In this document: positions 8,501 to 16,574 of the stretch, piece by piece
Position numbering within the stretch: position 1 is the stretch's first letter
Layout of the letters: the number at the start of each line of letters is the position of its first letter
Assembly: GCA_965365625.1 (NCBI GenBank)
Contig: CBDUCL010000013.1
Span: 1 to 25,398, forward strand
From: CAVWCW01 sp965365625
Lineage (GTDB): Bacteria > Pseudomonadota > Gammaproteobacteria > Chromatiales > Chromatiaceae
Direction of reading: 5' to 3'
Length of the DNA: 25,398 bases
The notes under the pieces: generated by a model
The model's database searches: none
Seen by the model: the letters and a program-made list of their open reading frames with translations, nothing else
What the model was told of the DNA's origin: nothing
Made by a program: the position numbers and the translations under genes

Positions 8501-9579
8501 CGGATCTTCAGGCTCGCTAGACCGACTAGCACCAGGACCACGGTGACGATCCAGAAACGCACGATGACCCGCGGTTCCGGCCAGCCCTTGAGTTCAAAGT
8601 GATGGTGCAGGGGCGCCATACGGAAGATCCGGCGTCCGGTGAGCTTGAACGAGGCCACCTGCAGAATCACCGAAACCGTCTCCATCACGAACACCCCGCC
8701 CATCACCAGCAGGATCAGCTCCTGGCGCACGCACACCGCCAACACCCCCAAGGCGGCCCCGAGGGCCAGGGCCCCGACGTCCCCCATGAACACCTGGGCC
8801 GGGTAGGCGTTGAACCAGAGAAAGCCCAATCCGGCGCCGACGATGGCCCCGCAGAACACCACCAGTTCGCCGACCCCGGGAATATTCGGGATGCGCAGAT
8901 AGCTGGCGAAGTCGGCGTGACCCGTAACGTAGGCGAAGATGCCCAGGGCCCCGGCCACCAGCACCGTGGGCATGATGGCCAGGCCGTCCAGGCCGTCCGT
9001 CAGGTTGACGGCATTGCTGGAACCGACGATCACAAAGTAGGTAAGCAGGATGAACCAAGGCCCCAGTTGCAGGGATACATCCTTTAGATAAGGGATTAAC
9101 AAGGCGGTCTCGGTGGGGTCAGCCGCCCCGAAATACAGGGCCAGGGCCGCCGCCAGGCCAGCCAGCGACTGCCAAAAATACTTGTAGCGGGCGGCCAGGC
9201 CGCGGGAGTTCCGCAGCACCAGCTTCTTGTAGTCGTCCACCAGGCCGATGGCACCGAACACCAGGGTAACCAGCAGTACCACCCAGACGTAGCGGTTGCC
9301 CAGGTCGGACCAAAGCAGCGCGCTGAGCGCGATGGCCACCAGCAGCAGGGCGCCACCCATGGTGGGCGTACCCGCTTTGGAGAAATGGCTCTCCGGGCCG
9401 TCGTCGCGCACCGTTTGGCCGATCTGGTGACGGCTCAGGCGGCGGATCATGGTCGGCCCCACCAGCAACGAGATCAGCAGGGCGGTCAGCACCCCCAGGA
9501 TGGCGCGCAGGGTCAGGTACTGGAACACCAGGAAGCTGCTGTCGAAGCGTGCCAGGTACTCGGCCAGATACAGCAGCAT
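8497..9579 (-). CDS. mraY: Phospho-N-acetylmuramoyl-pentapeptide transferase MraY
   Basis: Integral membrane enzyme joining phospho-MurNAc-pentapeptide to undecaprenyl phosphate to form lipid I. The product is 360 aa, exactly the E. coli length, and catalytic positions fall on the same numbers: D115/D116 in GLVDDYKK and D267 in VFMGDVG; NLTDGLDGLA (193-201) and the HHH motif (325-327, APLHHHFE) are also present. About ten hydrophobic helices are visible. The start ATG at 9579 begins MLLYLAEYLA and follows the murF TAG by one base; the open frame above it is a murF shadow. Its stop overlaps murD. Confidence 0.98.
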   Translation of the reverse strand: MLLYLAEYLARFDSSFLVFQYLTLRAILGVLTALLISLLVGPTMIRRLSRHQIGQTVRDDGPESHFSKAGTPTMGGALLLVAIALSALLWSDLGNRYVWVVLLVTLVFGAIGLVDDYKKLVLRNSRGLAARYKYFWQSLAGLAAALALYFGAADPTETALLIPYLKDVSLQLGPWFILLTYFVIVGSSNAVNLTDGLDGLAIMPTVLVAGALGIFAYVTGHADFASYLRIPNIPGVGELVVFCGAIVGAGLGFLWFNAYPAQVFMGDVGALALGAALGVLAVCVRQELILLVMGGVFVMETVSVILQVASFKLTGRRIFRMAPLHHHFELKGWPEPRVIVRFWIVTVVLVLVGLASLKIR

Positions 9580-9580
9580 G

Positions 9581-10942
9581 CTAAGCCTCCCCCACCAGAG
9601 CGTCCGCCACCCGCTCCATGCGGGCAGCGCGCGAGCCCTTGACCAACAGGCAGGCCGGGCCATTGAGTTCGTGTTGCAGCGTATCCAGGAGCCGCGGCAG
9701 CTCGTTGCAATGCACGCCCCCGGGGCCAAAGCCCTGGCTGGCGGCGCGGCTGGCTGTGCCCAGGGTAAACAGGCGGTCGATGCCGGCGGCGCGGGCACGC
9801 TCGCCCAAGCGGCGGTGCAGGGATTCGGCCTCGCGACCCAGCTCCGCCAAGTCGCCCAGCACCAGCCAGCGCTCGCCGGGAGCGCTCGCCAGCAGCTCGA
9901 TGGCCGCCCCCACCGAGTCCGGGTTGGCGTTGTAGCTGTCGTCGATCACCCGCAAACCCGCCGGCCCGAAGCGGGTCTGCAGCCGCCCCTTGACCGGCCG
10001 CACCCGGGCCAGGCCGGCCCGCACCTGGGCGGGATCGGTGCCCAAAGCCAGGGCGGCGGAAGTCGCAGCCAGGGCATTCATCACATTGTGAAAGCCACCC
10101 AAAGCCAGCTCCAGATCCAGCACCAGGTCCGGGGTCTGCACCTCGAAGACGCAGCGGAAGCCCTGGTCGTCCCAGCGGATCTGCACCTCTTCGGGGCGCA
10201 CCCGCAGCTCCGCCTGCGGGCTGCTGCCGAAGCCGATCACCCGACGCTCCCCCGCGAGCCGGCGCCACAGGCCCGCCCAGGGGTCGTCGGCATTCAGCAC
10301 CACCAGACCGTCCGGACCCAGGCCGCCGATAATCTCTCCCTTGGCCCGGGCCACCCCCTCCAGGGAGCCGAAGCCCTCCAGGTGGGCGGCGCCCACATTG
10401 TTCAGCAGCACCAGGTCCGGCCGGGCCAGATCGCTCAGATAGCCGATTTCACCCCGGTGGTTGGCCCCCATTTCGATCACCGCATAGGGCTCGCCCTGCA
10501 GCCGCAGCAGGGTCAGGGGCACGCCGATGTCGTTGTTCAGGTTGCCGCTGGTGGCCAGCACCTCACCGCGCTCGCCGAAAATCGACGCCAGCAGTTCCTT
10601 GACCGTGGTTTTGCCGTTGCTGCCGGTGATCGCCACCAGGGTATTGCCGAAACGGCGGCGCCAGGCGGCGGCCAGCCGCCCCAGTCCAAGACGGGTGTCG
10701 TCGACCTGCAGCAGTGGCAAATCGAGCTTCGGCCGCCGGCAGACCATGGCGCCAACGGCACCGCGCTCGTGGGCAGCGCCGATATAGTCGTGGCCGTCGA
10801 AGCTCGGCCCCCGCAAGGCCACGAACAGGGCGCCGGGCTGGATGCTTCGGCTGTCGGTGCTGACCCCATCGAAGCGCGCATCGGCGCCAATGTGGCGCCC
10901 GTGGATCATCTCCGCTGCCTGGGACAGGCGCAGCTCGCTCAT
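9581..10942 (-). CDS. murF: UDP-MurNAc-tripeptide--D-Ala-D-Ala ligase
   Basis: Last cytoplasmic Mur ligase: it joins the D-Ala-D-Ala dipeptide made by Ddl to UDP-MurNAc-tripeptide, completing the pentapeptide. The product is 453 aa (E. coli 452). Motifs are the N-terminal DSRSIQPGALFVALRG, the P-loop GSNGKTT (107-113), MGANHRGEI in the middle and DDSYNANPDS in the C-terminal domain. The ATG at 10942 overlaps the murE TGA in an ATGA, and mraY follows after one base. There are no signs of fusion with murE, which occurs in some other bacteria. Confidence 0.98.
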   Translation of the reverse strand: MSELRLSQAAEMIHGRHIGADARFDGVSTDSRSIQPGALFVALRGPSFDGHDYIGAAHERGAVGAMVCRRPKLDLPLLQVDDTRLGLGRLAAAWRRRFGNTLVAITGSNGKTTVKELLASIFGERGEVLATSGNLNNDIGVPLTLLRLQGEPYAVIEMGANHRGEIGYLSDLARPDLVLLNNVGAAHLEGFGSLEGVARAKGEIIGGLGPDGLVVLNADDPWAGLWRRLAGERRVIGFGSSPQAELRVRPEEVQIRWDDQGFRCVFEVQTPDLVLDLELALGGFHNVMNALAATSAALALGTDPAQVRAGLARVRPVKGRLQTRFGPAGLRVIDDSYNANPDSVGAAIELLASAPGERWLVLGDLAELGREAESLHRRLGERARAAGIDRLFTLGTASRAASQGFGPGGVHCNELPRLLDTLQHELNGPACLLVKGSRAARMERVADALVGEA

Positions 10943-12483
10943 GCCCTGCCCTCCCCGGCCGCCAGCAGGCTGGCCACGGTCTCGCGATCGCTGAAGCGGG
11001 TCACCAGATCGCCATTGGTCTGGGTGGTCTCGTGGCCCTTGCCAGCCACCAGAACCAGGTCCCCCGGCGCGCTCGATTCGACGGCGCGGCGAATCGCCAA
11101 GCCCCGGTTACGCTCCACCCGGGCGCGTTCGGGACGGCGCATGCCGGCCAGGATGTCGGCGATAATGGAGTCGCCGTCTTCACCCCGAGGGTTGTCGTCG
11201 CTCAGCAGCACCTGATCGGCGAATTCCTCGGCCAAGGCTCCCATCAGAGGCCGTTTGCCGCGGTCGCGCTCGCCGCCGCAGCCAAACAGGCACAGCAGGC
11301 GCCCTGGGGTATGCTCCCGCAGGGACTTCAGGGCCTGCTCCAGCGCATCCGGGGTATGGGCGTAGTCCACCACCACCAGGGGCTGGCCGGGAGCGCCGAA
11401 GCGCTCCATGCGCCCCGGCACCGCGGGCAGGGCGGCGAGACGCGCTACGGCCTGCTCCAGGGGCAAACCCTGGCGCAGCAGCACCGCCAGCACCGCCATC
11501 AGATTACTGGCATTGAAGCGGCCCAGCAGGCTGGAGCTAAGTTCCGCCCGCCCCCAGCTGCTGCGGACCCGGATCTCCAGGCCCCTCGGGCCGGTAGCGG
11601 TCTCTTCGGCCCAGACCCAACCCGCCAGGCCGCTCGGTAGCGGACCGCTGGGGCGGCAGCCGTAGAGCACCGGCGCCACGTCCGGGGCCAGCTCCGGCAA
11701 CAACTCGCGGCCGAAGGGATCGTCGTGGTTGAGCACCGCGCAGGACAGCCCCGGATGCCGGAACAGGCGCTGTTTGGCGGCGGCATAGGCGGCCATGTCA
11801 CCGTGATAGTCCAAGTGGTCGCGGCTCAGGTTGGTGAGCACCGCGGTGTCGAAGCGCAGGGCCTCGACCCGGCCCTGGTCCAGGGCGTGAGAAGAAACCT
11901 CCATGCTCACCGCCTCGGCCCCCGCTGCCCGCAGCTCGGCCAGGCGCCCCTGCAGGCTCACCGGGTCCGGGGTGGTATGGCTGGCCGGGATCAGGTTCGG
12001 CGGCAGGCCGCTGCCCAGGGTGCCGATCACTGCGCAGGGCCGGGTCGCGCCCAGGGCCTGGGCCAGGAACAGGCTGCAGCTGGTCTTGCCGTTGGTACCG
12101 GTGAAACCGATCAAACGCATTTCGGCGCTGGGGTCGCCGTAGAAGCGACCGGCGATCTCGCCGGCGCGCCGGCGCAGCTCCGGCAGCGCCAGCAGGGGCA
12201 GGCGGCGGCCGCCGAGCAGGGCGCGGATACGGGTTTCGGGCCAAGTCGGGTCCGGCTCGTAGGCAATGGCGGCGGCGCCCTGCTCCAGGGCCTGGGCCAG
12301 GTGCTGCAGGCCATGGCCCAGGCCGCCGCGGCAGGCGAGAAACAGCTGGCCCGGGGCCAGCCGGCGGCTGTCCAGCGTCAGGCCGGTGACGGCCGGATCC
12401 TGACCGGACGGCACCCGGGCCAGTCCCCGCAGCAAAGCGGACAGGTGCATGGTCGGGGGGTTGTCGCTGGGCTGGGCCATCAT
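10939..12483 (-). CDS. murE: UDP-MurNAc-L-Ala-D-Glu--meso-diaminopimelate ligase
   Basis: Cytoplasmic Mur ligase adding the third peptide residue. The product is 514 aa. Motifs are LDSRRLAPGQLFLA, the P-loop GTNGKTS (129-135, Ser in place of the usual last Thr), NLSRDHLDYHG, VDYAHTPDALE, and DDNPR at 429-433. DNPR is the family signature for meso-diaminopimelate as substrate, as expected for a Gram-negative cell wall. The start is an ATGATG (12478-12483) overlapping the ftsI TGA; either ATG could be used and they differ by one residue. The same ATGATG-over-TGA arrangement occurs at murB. Confidence 0.98.
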   Translation of the reverse strand: MMAQPSDNPPTMHLSALLRGLARVPSGQDPAVTGLTLDSRRLAPGQLFLACRGGLGHGLQHLAQALEQGAAAIAYEPDPTWPETRIRALLGGRRLPLLALPELRRRAGEIAGRFYGDPSAEMRLIGFTGTNGKTSCSLFLAQALGATRPCAVIGTLGSGLPPNLIPASHTTPDPVSLQGRLAELRAAGAEAVSMEVSSHALDQGRVEALRFDTAVLTNLSRDHLDYHGDMAAYAAAKQRLFRHPGLSCAVLNHDDPFGRELLPELAPDVAPVLYGCRPSGPLPSGLAGWVWAEETATGPRGLEIRVRSSWGRAELSSSLLGRFNASNLMAVLAVLLRQGLPLEQAVARLAALPAVPGRMERFGAPGQPLVVVDYAHTPDALEQALKSLREHTPGRLLCLFGCGGERDRGKRPLMGALAEEFADQVLLSDDNPRGEDGDSIIADILAGMRRPERARVERNRGLAIRRAVESSAPGDLVLVAGKGHETTQTNGDLVTRFSDRETVASLLAAGEGRA

Positions 12484-14237
12484 TGTGACGGCTCCAGGGC
12501 GGCCAGGCGTAGCTGCTGGGCCCGGATGCGGTCGGGGGCGATGTTGAGCAGGCGCATGGCGCCCGCCATTACCTCGGCGAATACCGGACCCGATACCAAG
12601 CCGCCGTAATAGTCGCCGGCGCTGGGTTCATCGATCATCACCACCATCACCAGACGCGGCGCGCTGGCCGGGATTATACCGGCGAACAGGGCCTGGTAGC
12701 GGTCCTTCGCATAGCCGCCGGCAATCGATTTCTTGGCGGTGCCGGTCTTGCCGGAGACCCGGTAGCCGGGTACCGCGGCTTTCGGGGCGGTGCCCTCGCG
12801 GGAGACCACGCTTTCCAGCATCTGGCGCACCCTGCGGGCGGTATCGGCGCTCATTACCCGCTTGCCGGCGGGAACCTGTTCCGGTGCCAGCTTGAACAAC
12901 GATACCGGACGCAGCACGCCGTCGGCAGCCAGGGCGGCATAGGCCTGGGCCAACTGCAGGCTGGTCACCGACAGGCCGTAGCCGAACGACAGGGTCGCCT
13001 GCTCGAAGCGCGACCAGCCGTCGAAGTGGGGCAGGCTGCCGGCCACCTCGCCCGGGTAGGTGCTGTCGGTCAGGGCACCGAAGCCGAGCCGGGCGTAGAA
13101 GGAGTAGAGCTCCTCCGGCGTTAGCTCCAGCGCGATCTTGCTGGCGCCCACGTTGCTGGACTTGCGCAGCACAGTGGCGACGTCGATGGGACCCAGGTTG
13201 TGGTGATCGCGCACCATCTGGCGGCCGACCGGGAAGTAGCCGGGGCTGGTGTCGATCAATTGACCGGGACGCAACCGGCCGGCCTCCAGGGCGGCGGCGA
13301 CGGTAAACGGCTTCATGGTCGAGCCGGGCTCCAGGACATCGGTCAAGGCCCGGTTGCGCAGCCGCCCGCCGCCGCTGTCGCGGCGCCCGTTGGGGTTGTA
13401 GGCGGGCTGGTTGACCAGGGCCAGGACTTCGCCAGTGCGCACATCCAGGATCACCGCCGAGCCGGAACGGGCCTTGTTACGCTGCACCGCCGCCTTGAGC
13501 TCGCGGTAGGCCAGGAACTGGAGCCGCCGGTCCAGGCTCAGCACCAGATCGTTGCCGTTGCGTGGGGCTTGCACGTTCTCGACGTCACGCACCACCCGGT
13601 TGCGGCCGTCCTTGAGCACCCGTTTCTTGCCGGGGTGGCCGCGCAGCCAGTCCTCATAGGCCAGCTCCAATCCCTCCTGGCCGCGGTCGTCGACGTCGGT
13701 GAAACCCACCAGGTGGGTGGTCACCTCGGCGCTCGGGTAGTAGCGGCGATACTCGCGGTGCAGGCCGACACCCGCTAAATCGAGGGCGCTGATCTGCTCG
13801 GCGACATCCGGGGTGACCCGCCTTTTCAAATAGAAAAAGCTGCGCTCGCTGCGCCGGGCCAGGGTGCGTTGCAGCTGCCCCAGGTCGAGTTCCAACAACT
13901 GCGCCAGGGGCGCCAAATCGCGGGTCTCGGCGCTGAGTTCCTGCGGATTGGCCCACACGGAATGCACCGGGGTGCTGATCGCCAGGGGCTCGCCATGACG
14001 GTCGGTGATCATACCCCGATTGGCAGGCATCTCGACCACCCGGAGATGGCGCAGCTGGCCTTCGCGGCGCAGAAAATCTCCGTCGAGCACCTGCTGGTCG
14101 ACCGCCCGCCACAACAGAGCCACCTGGGCCAGACCGAGCATGCCGAGCACCAGCCGGCGGCGGACCCGGTAATCGGGCATCGGCGCGGGCGCTCGCTCGG
14201 GCTGCGGCTTGCGGCTTTTTCGTTGCGGGCGGCTCAT
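12480..14237 (-). CDS. ftsI: Septal transpeptidase FtsI (PBP3)
   Basis: Class B penicillin-binding protein that cross-links septal peptidoglycan in complex with FtsW. The product is 585 aa (E. coli 588). It has a basic cytoplasmic tail (1-27), one membrane anchor (about 28-45), the N-terminal pedestal domain containing NRGMITDRHGEPLA and a transpeptidase domain with all three active-site motifs: S306-T-M-K309 in EPGSTMKPF, SSN at 360-362 and KTGT from 497. The start ATG overlaps the ftsL TGA in an ATGA and the stop overlaps the murE start. A basic region follows the last motif (KTGTAKK), as in other gammaproteobacterial FtsI proteins. Confidence 0.98.
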   Translation of the reverse strand: MSRPQRKSRKPQPERAPAPMPDYRVRRRLVLGMLGLAQVALLWRAVDQQVLDGDFLRREGQLRHLRVVEMPANRGMITDRHGEPLAISTPVHSVWANPQELSAETRDLAPLAQLLELDLGQLQRTLARRSERSFFYLKRRVTPDVAEQISALDLAGVGLHREYRRYYPSAEVTTHLVGFTDVDDRGQEGLELAYEDWLRGHPGKKRVLKDGRNRVVRDVENVQAPRNGNDLVLSLDRRLQFLAYRELKAAVQRNKARSGSAVILDVRTGEVLALVNQPAYNPNGRRDSGGGRLRNRALTDVLEPGSTMKPFTVAAALEAGRLRPGQLIDTSPGYFPVGRQMVRDHHNLGPIDVATVLRKSSNVGASKIALELTPEELYSFYARLGFGALTDSTYPGEVAGSLPHFDGWSRFEQATLSFGYGLSVTSLQLAQAYAALAADGVLRPVSLFKLAPEQVPAGKRVMSADTARRVRQMLESVVSREGTAPKAAVPGYRVSGKTGTAKKSIAGGYAKDRYQALFAGIIPASAPRLVMVVMIDEPSAGDYYGGLVSGPVFAEVMAGAMRLLNIAPDRIRAQQLRLAALEPSQ

Positions 14238-14512
14238 GATTCGGGGGCGATGACGATTACTTGTTCCGGTAACGGGTCATGCATCTGCAATTCTTTGCGG
14301 GCCTTGTTCTCGATGCGCCAATGGGTGGCGAGGGTACTCTGCTCCAGCTGCAGCCGCCCCCATTCCACGTCCACTGCGTCGCGCTCGGCGCGCAGGCCCT
14401 GCAGTTCCACGAAATACTTGCGGCTGGCGTACTTGGCATACACCACCGCGGTGGCGGACAGAATCACCGCCAGGGCACAAACGGCGACCAGTGCCGGCGC
14501 ACCCAGTTTCAT
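14234..14512 (-). CDS. ftsL: Cell division protein FtsL
   Basis: Small bitopic divisome protein that forms the FtsQ-FtsL-FtsB complex and activates FtsWI. The product is 92 aa. A single transmembrane helix covers about residues 7-26, followed by a periplasmic coiled coil with spaced leucines (LQGLRAERDAVDVEW, GRLQLEQSTLA) and the conserved tail ENKARKELQMHDP. Both ends overlap neighbours by 4 nt (rsmH and ftsI). The family is weakly conserved; size, topology and place between rsmH and ftsI make the assignment firm. Confidence 0.95.
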   Translation of the reverse strand: MKLGAPALVAVCALAVILSATAVVYAKYASRKYFVELQGLRAERDAVDVEWGRLQLEQSTLATHWRIENKARKELQMHDPLPEQVIVIAPES

Positions 14513-15444
14513 GCCGGGCGCTCGGCGACCCGCAGTACGGCGCTGCGCGCCCGCGGGTTGTCGTCCAGCTCCGCGGGAGACGGCCGCTGGGCCTTGCCCA
14601 CCAGACGCAGCCGAGGCCGCAGCTGGTCGCTGGTCACCGGCAGCCCGGGCGGAAAGTCATCGCCCCGGGACTGCTCGCGCAAATAGCGCTTGACGATCCG
14701 GTCCTCCAACGAGTGAAAGCTGATCACCGCCAGCCGCCCACCCGGGGCCAGCACCGGCAGCATCTTATCCAGTGCCTGGCGCAGCTCAGCGAGCTCCCGA
14801 TTGACGAAGATACGGATCGCCTGAAAGCTGCGGGTGGCCGGATGTTTGTCCCGCTCCCATTTCGGGTTGGCGCGGCTGACGATTTCCGCCAGGCGACCGG
14901 TGTTGATAATCGGCGCCTCAGCCCGCGCCGCCACGATGGCGGCGGCGATGCGCTTGGCGAAGCGTTCCTCACCGAGCTCCTTGAGCACCTGGGCGATCTC
15001 CGCCGCGCCGGCCCTGGCCAGCCAGTCGGCGGCGCTGATACCGGATTTCGGATCCATTCGCATATCCAGGGGACCATCCTGCAAAAAACTGAACCCCCGA
15101 GTCGGATCGTCCAGCTGCGGGGAGGACACGCCCAGGTCCAACAGCACGCCGTTGACCCGTCCGCTCACGCCCTTTTCCTGCGCCAGTTCTGCCAGCATCG
15201 CAAACGACCCCTGATTGATCGAAAATCGCCGGTCCTGACCAAACTGCTCCCGCCCGCTGGCTACCGCGGCCGGGTCCTTGTCCATGGCATACAGCCGTCC
15301 GGCGGCGCCGAGCCGGGCCAGAATCTCCCGACTATGGCCGCCGCGGCCAAAGGTGCCGTCTATGTAAATCCCGGCCGGATCCAGGGCCAGGGCCGCCAGG
15401 CTCTCGGCCAGCAGCACCGGCCTGTGCCCGTGAATTTTCCCCAT
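14509..15444 (-). CDS. rsmH: 16S rRNA (cytosine(1402)-N(4))-methyltransferase
   Basis: S-adenosylmethionine-dependent enzyme (formerly MraW) methylating N4 of C1402 in the decoding centre of 16S rRNA. The product is 311 aa (E. coli 313). It starts MGKIHGHRPVLLAE; the SAM-binding motif DGTFGRGGHS is at 29-38, with LLDLGVSSPQLD, RGFSF and the C-terminal VISFHSLEDRIVKRYL all present. The ATG at 15444 shares one base with the mraZ TAA in a TAATG, and the stop overlaps ftsL by 4 nt. Confidence 0.98.
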   Translation of the reverse strand: MGKIHGHRPVLLAESLAALALDPAGIYIDGTFGRGGHSREILARLGAAGRLYAMDKDPAAVASGREQFGQDRRFSINQGSFAMLAELAQEKGVSGRVNGVLLDLGVSSPQLDDPTRGFSFLQDGPLDMRMDPKSGISAADWLARAGAAEIAQVLKELGEERFAKRIAAAIVAARAEAPIINTGRLAEIVSRANPKWERDKHPATRSFQAIRIFVNRELAELRQALDKMLPVLAPGGRLAVISFHSLEDRIVKRYLREQSRGDDFPPGLPVTSDQLRPRLRLVGKAQRPSPAELDDNPRARSAVLRVAERPA

Positions 15445-15899
15445 TACAGGGAGAAGCTTTCCAATTCCGGCGGCAGCTCGCCGCCTTCCAGGTCCGCCTC
15501 TTCCAGCCAGTCGGCACGCTTTTGGCTCCAGGTCTCTTCGTCCCAGAGTTCGAATTTATTGCCCTGCCCCACCAGCACCACCTGCTTTTGCAGGTTGGCG
15601 AAACGCCGCAGCTCGTTCGGCAACAGCACCCGACCCTGGCCGTCCATCTCTAGTTCCGCCGCATGGCCGATGTACAAGCGCTGCAGGCTGCGGGCGGCCC
15701 GATTAAACGAAGGCAGTTGATTCAATTTGTCTTCCACCAGCTGCCATTCCGGTAACGGGTAGACCAGCAGGCAGTGGTCGCGGTCGACGGTAACCACTAG
15801 TTGCGAGGCACAGCTCTCCTGCAGCCGTTCCCGATAGCGGGTCGGTATGGCGATGCGCCCTTTGCTGTCTAGGGCGAGCGTACTGACGCCTCGAAACAA
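15444..15899 (-). CDS. mraZ: Transcriptional regulator MraZ (TTG start)
   Basis: DNA-binding protein with two SpoVT/AbrB-like repeats that represses its own division-cluster promoter in E. coli. Starting at the TTG at 15899 the protein is 151 aa (E. coli 152) and begins at the family N-terminus, (M)FRGVSTLALDSKGRIAIPTRYRE. The second repeat contains the conserved DGQGRVLLP and LVGQGNKFELWDE. A longer frame begins at a GTG (15948-15950), but that codon lies in the operator repeats and would add 17 residues with no family counterpart. A strong Shine-Dalgarno-like AGGGGG sits five bases before the TTG. A rare start codon would keep this repressor at a low level. The stop overlaps rsmH. Confidence 0.95.
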   Translation of the reverse strand: MFRGVSTLALDSKGRIAIPTRYRERLQESCASQLVVTVDRDHCLLVYPLPEWQLVEDKLNQLPSFNRAARSLQRLYIGHAAELEMDGQGRVLLPNELRRFANLQKQVVLVGQGNKFELWDEETWSQKRADWLEEADLEGGELPPELESFSL

Positions 15900-15920
15900 T
15901 GGATCCCCCTTTGCCCCACA

Positions 15921-15960
15921 AGAATTCCCTTTCCCGCCACTTTCCTCCACTTTTCACCAT
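15921..15960 (-). promoter_or_regulatory. Candidate MraZ operator: 10-bp direct repeats
   Basis: On the minus strand three consecutive decamers carry TGG at the same position (ending at plus-strand 15960, 15950 and 15940: TATGG, AAGTGG, AAGTGG), and a fourth, degenerate one (AAAGGG) follows. A 10-bp period of TGG-containing boxes is what is known for MraZ targets (TGGG repeats in E. coli, AAAGTG repeats in mollicutes). The boxes cover the -10 element and likely transcription start of the mraZ promoter, consistent with repression. Binding is inferred, not shown. Confidence 0.75.
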
Positions 15961-15988
15961 AATAGGTAGCGGATCTCCACCTTGTCAA
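15959..15988 (-). promoter_or_regulatory. Sigma70-type promoter of the mraZ-ftsA operon
   Basis: Minus-strand TTGACA (15983-15988, a perfect -35) is followed after 18 bases by TATTAT (15959-15964, five of six consensus bases). The transcription start would fall near 15950, about 50 bases before the mraZ TTG. It is the clearest promoter in the window and the only one found for the long dcw operon, though internal promoters cannot be excluded. Confidence 0.8.
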
Positions 15989-16070
15989 GGAAACCGGCGC
16001 GGAAATTCAAGAAAAAGTTCCTTTGCCGTCAGTCACTTACGGGGCCCTATTGAGAAGGTGGTCGCAACAG

Positions 16071-16093
16071 AAAAGCACGCTAAATACAGCGTG
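16071..16093 (-). terminator. Possible rho-independent terminator after rnpB
   Basis: On the minus strand CACGCT and AGCGTG form a six-base-pair stem around a six-base loop (GTATTT), followed by CTTTTCTG. It lies 67 bases past the RNase P RNA 3' end and upstream of the mraZ promoter, the right place to separate the two units. The stem is short and the T-run has only four bases, so it may be weak. Confidence 0.45.
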
Positions 16094-16159
16094 ATAAGGC
16101 GGATAGTTAAAGCAGTTTATTAGGGTTATTGCGGGCCCGGACGGGCAACCGGAAAGGAA

Positions 16160-16528
16160 GGGAGCCGGCCTGTAAGCCGGGTTCTGTCGGGGACAGTCAT
16201 TCATCTACGGCGCGCGTCACCACGCGCCTCTAGCGACCTACCCGGGAACTGTGCGGACCACACATGGCGACCGTAGCCGCCGGTTCCCCTATTTGGTCTT
16301 GCTCCGGATGGGGTTTACCCTGCCACCGATGTTGCCACCGGCGCGGTGCGCTCTTACCGCACCATTTCACCCTTACCGCAATGCCCGCAGGCGGTGCGGC
16401 GGTATATTTTCTGTGGCACTTTCCGTAGGCTCGCGCCCCCCAGGCGTTACCTGGCATCCTGTCCTGTGGAGCCCGGACTTTCCTCCGCCGCGCCCGATGG
16501 CGCGGCAGCGACTGTCCGGCCGACTCCC
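16160..16528 (-). ncRNA. rnpB: RNase P RNA (type A)
   Basis: Catalytic RNA of RNase P, which removes 5' leaders from pre-tRNAs. Read on the minus strand it has the universal 5' core GGAGGAAAGTCCGGGCTCC, the GCCAGGTAACGCCTGG hairpin, AGGGTGAAATGGTGCGGTAAGAGCGC-type text split across the specificity domain, CCGGAGCAAGACCAAATAGG, and the 3' core AGATGAATGACTGTCC with GACAGAACCCGGCTTA. Ends are set by helix P1: GGGAGTCGGCC (5') pairs with GGCCGGCTCCC (3') over 11 bp with one U-G pair. The length of about 369 nt is close to E. coli (377). The exact 3' end may extend a few bases further. Position between rsmI and mraZ matches pseudomonads. Confidence 0.97.
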
Positions 16529-16536
16529 AGTAACGA

Positions 16537-16565
16537 AAGTTAATGCCCTTCGCCGGCGATTGCAA
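16537..16565 (-). promoter_or_regulatory. Possible rnpB promoter
   Basis: Minus-strand TTGCAA (16560-16565) and TAACTT (16537-16542) are separated by 17 bases and end eight bases before the inferred RNase P RNA 5' end. The hexamers match consensus only moderately (four and three of six), so the call rests mainly on position. Confidence 0.4.
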
Positions 16566-16574
16566 GAGATGCTA

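Noticed and set aside
15900..15950. 17-residue extension of MraZ from GTG
   Set aside because: The codons lie in the promoter/operator repeats and family homology begins at the TTG.
16015..16021. GGAACTT on the minus strand, resembling a sigmaE -35
   Set aside because: No matching TCTGA-like -10 at 15-17 bases; the perfect TTGACA/TATTAT pair downstream explains the promoter better.
16131..16159. GC-rich inverted repeat after the RNase P RNA as terminator
   Set aside because: Pairing is poor and no T-run follows on the minus strand; the CACGCT/AGCGTG hairpin is a better candidate.
16230..16565. Protein-coding ORFs across 16230-16733 on both strands
   Set aside because: The region is the RNase P RNA, recognised by its conserved core sequences and P1 pairing.
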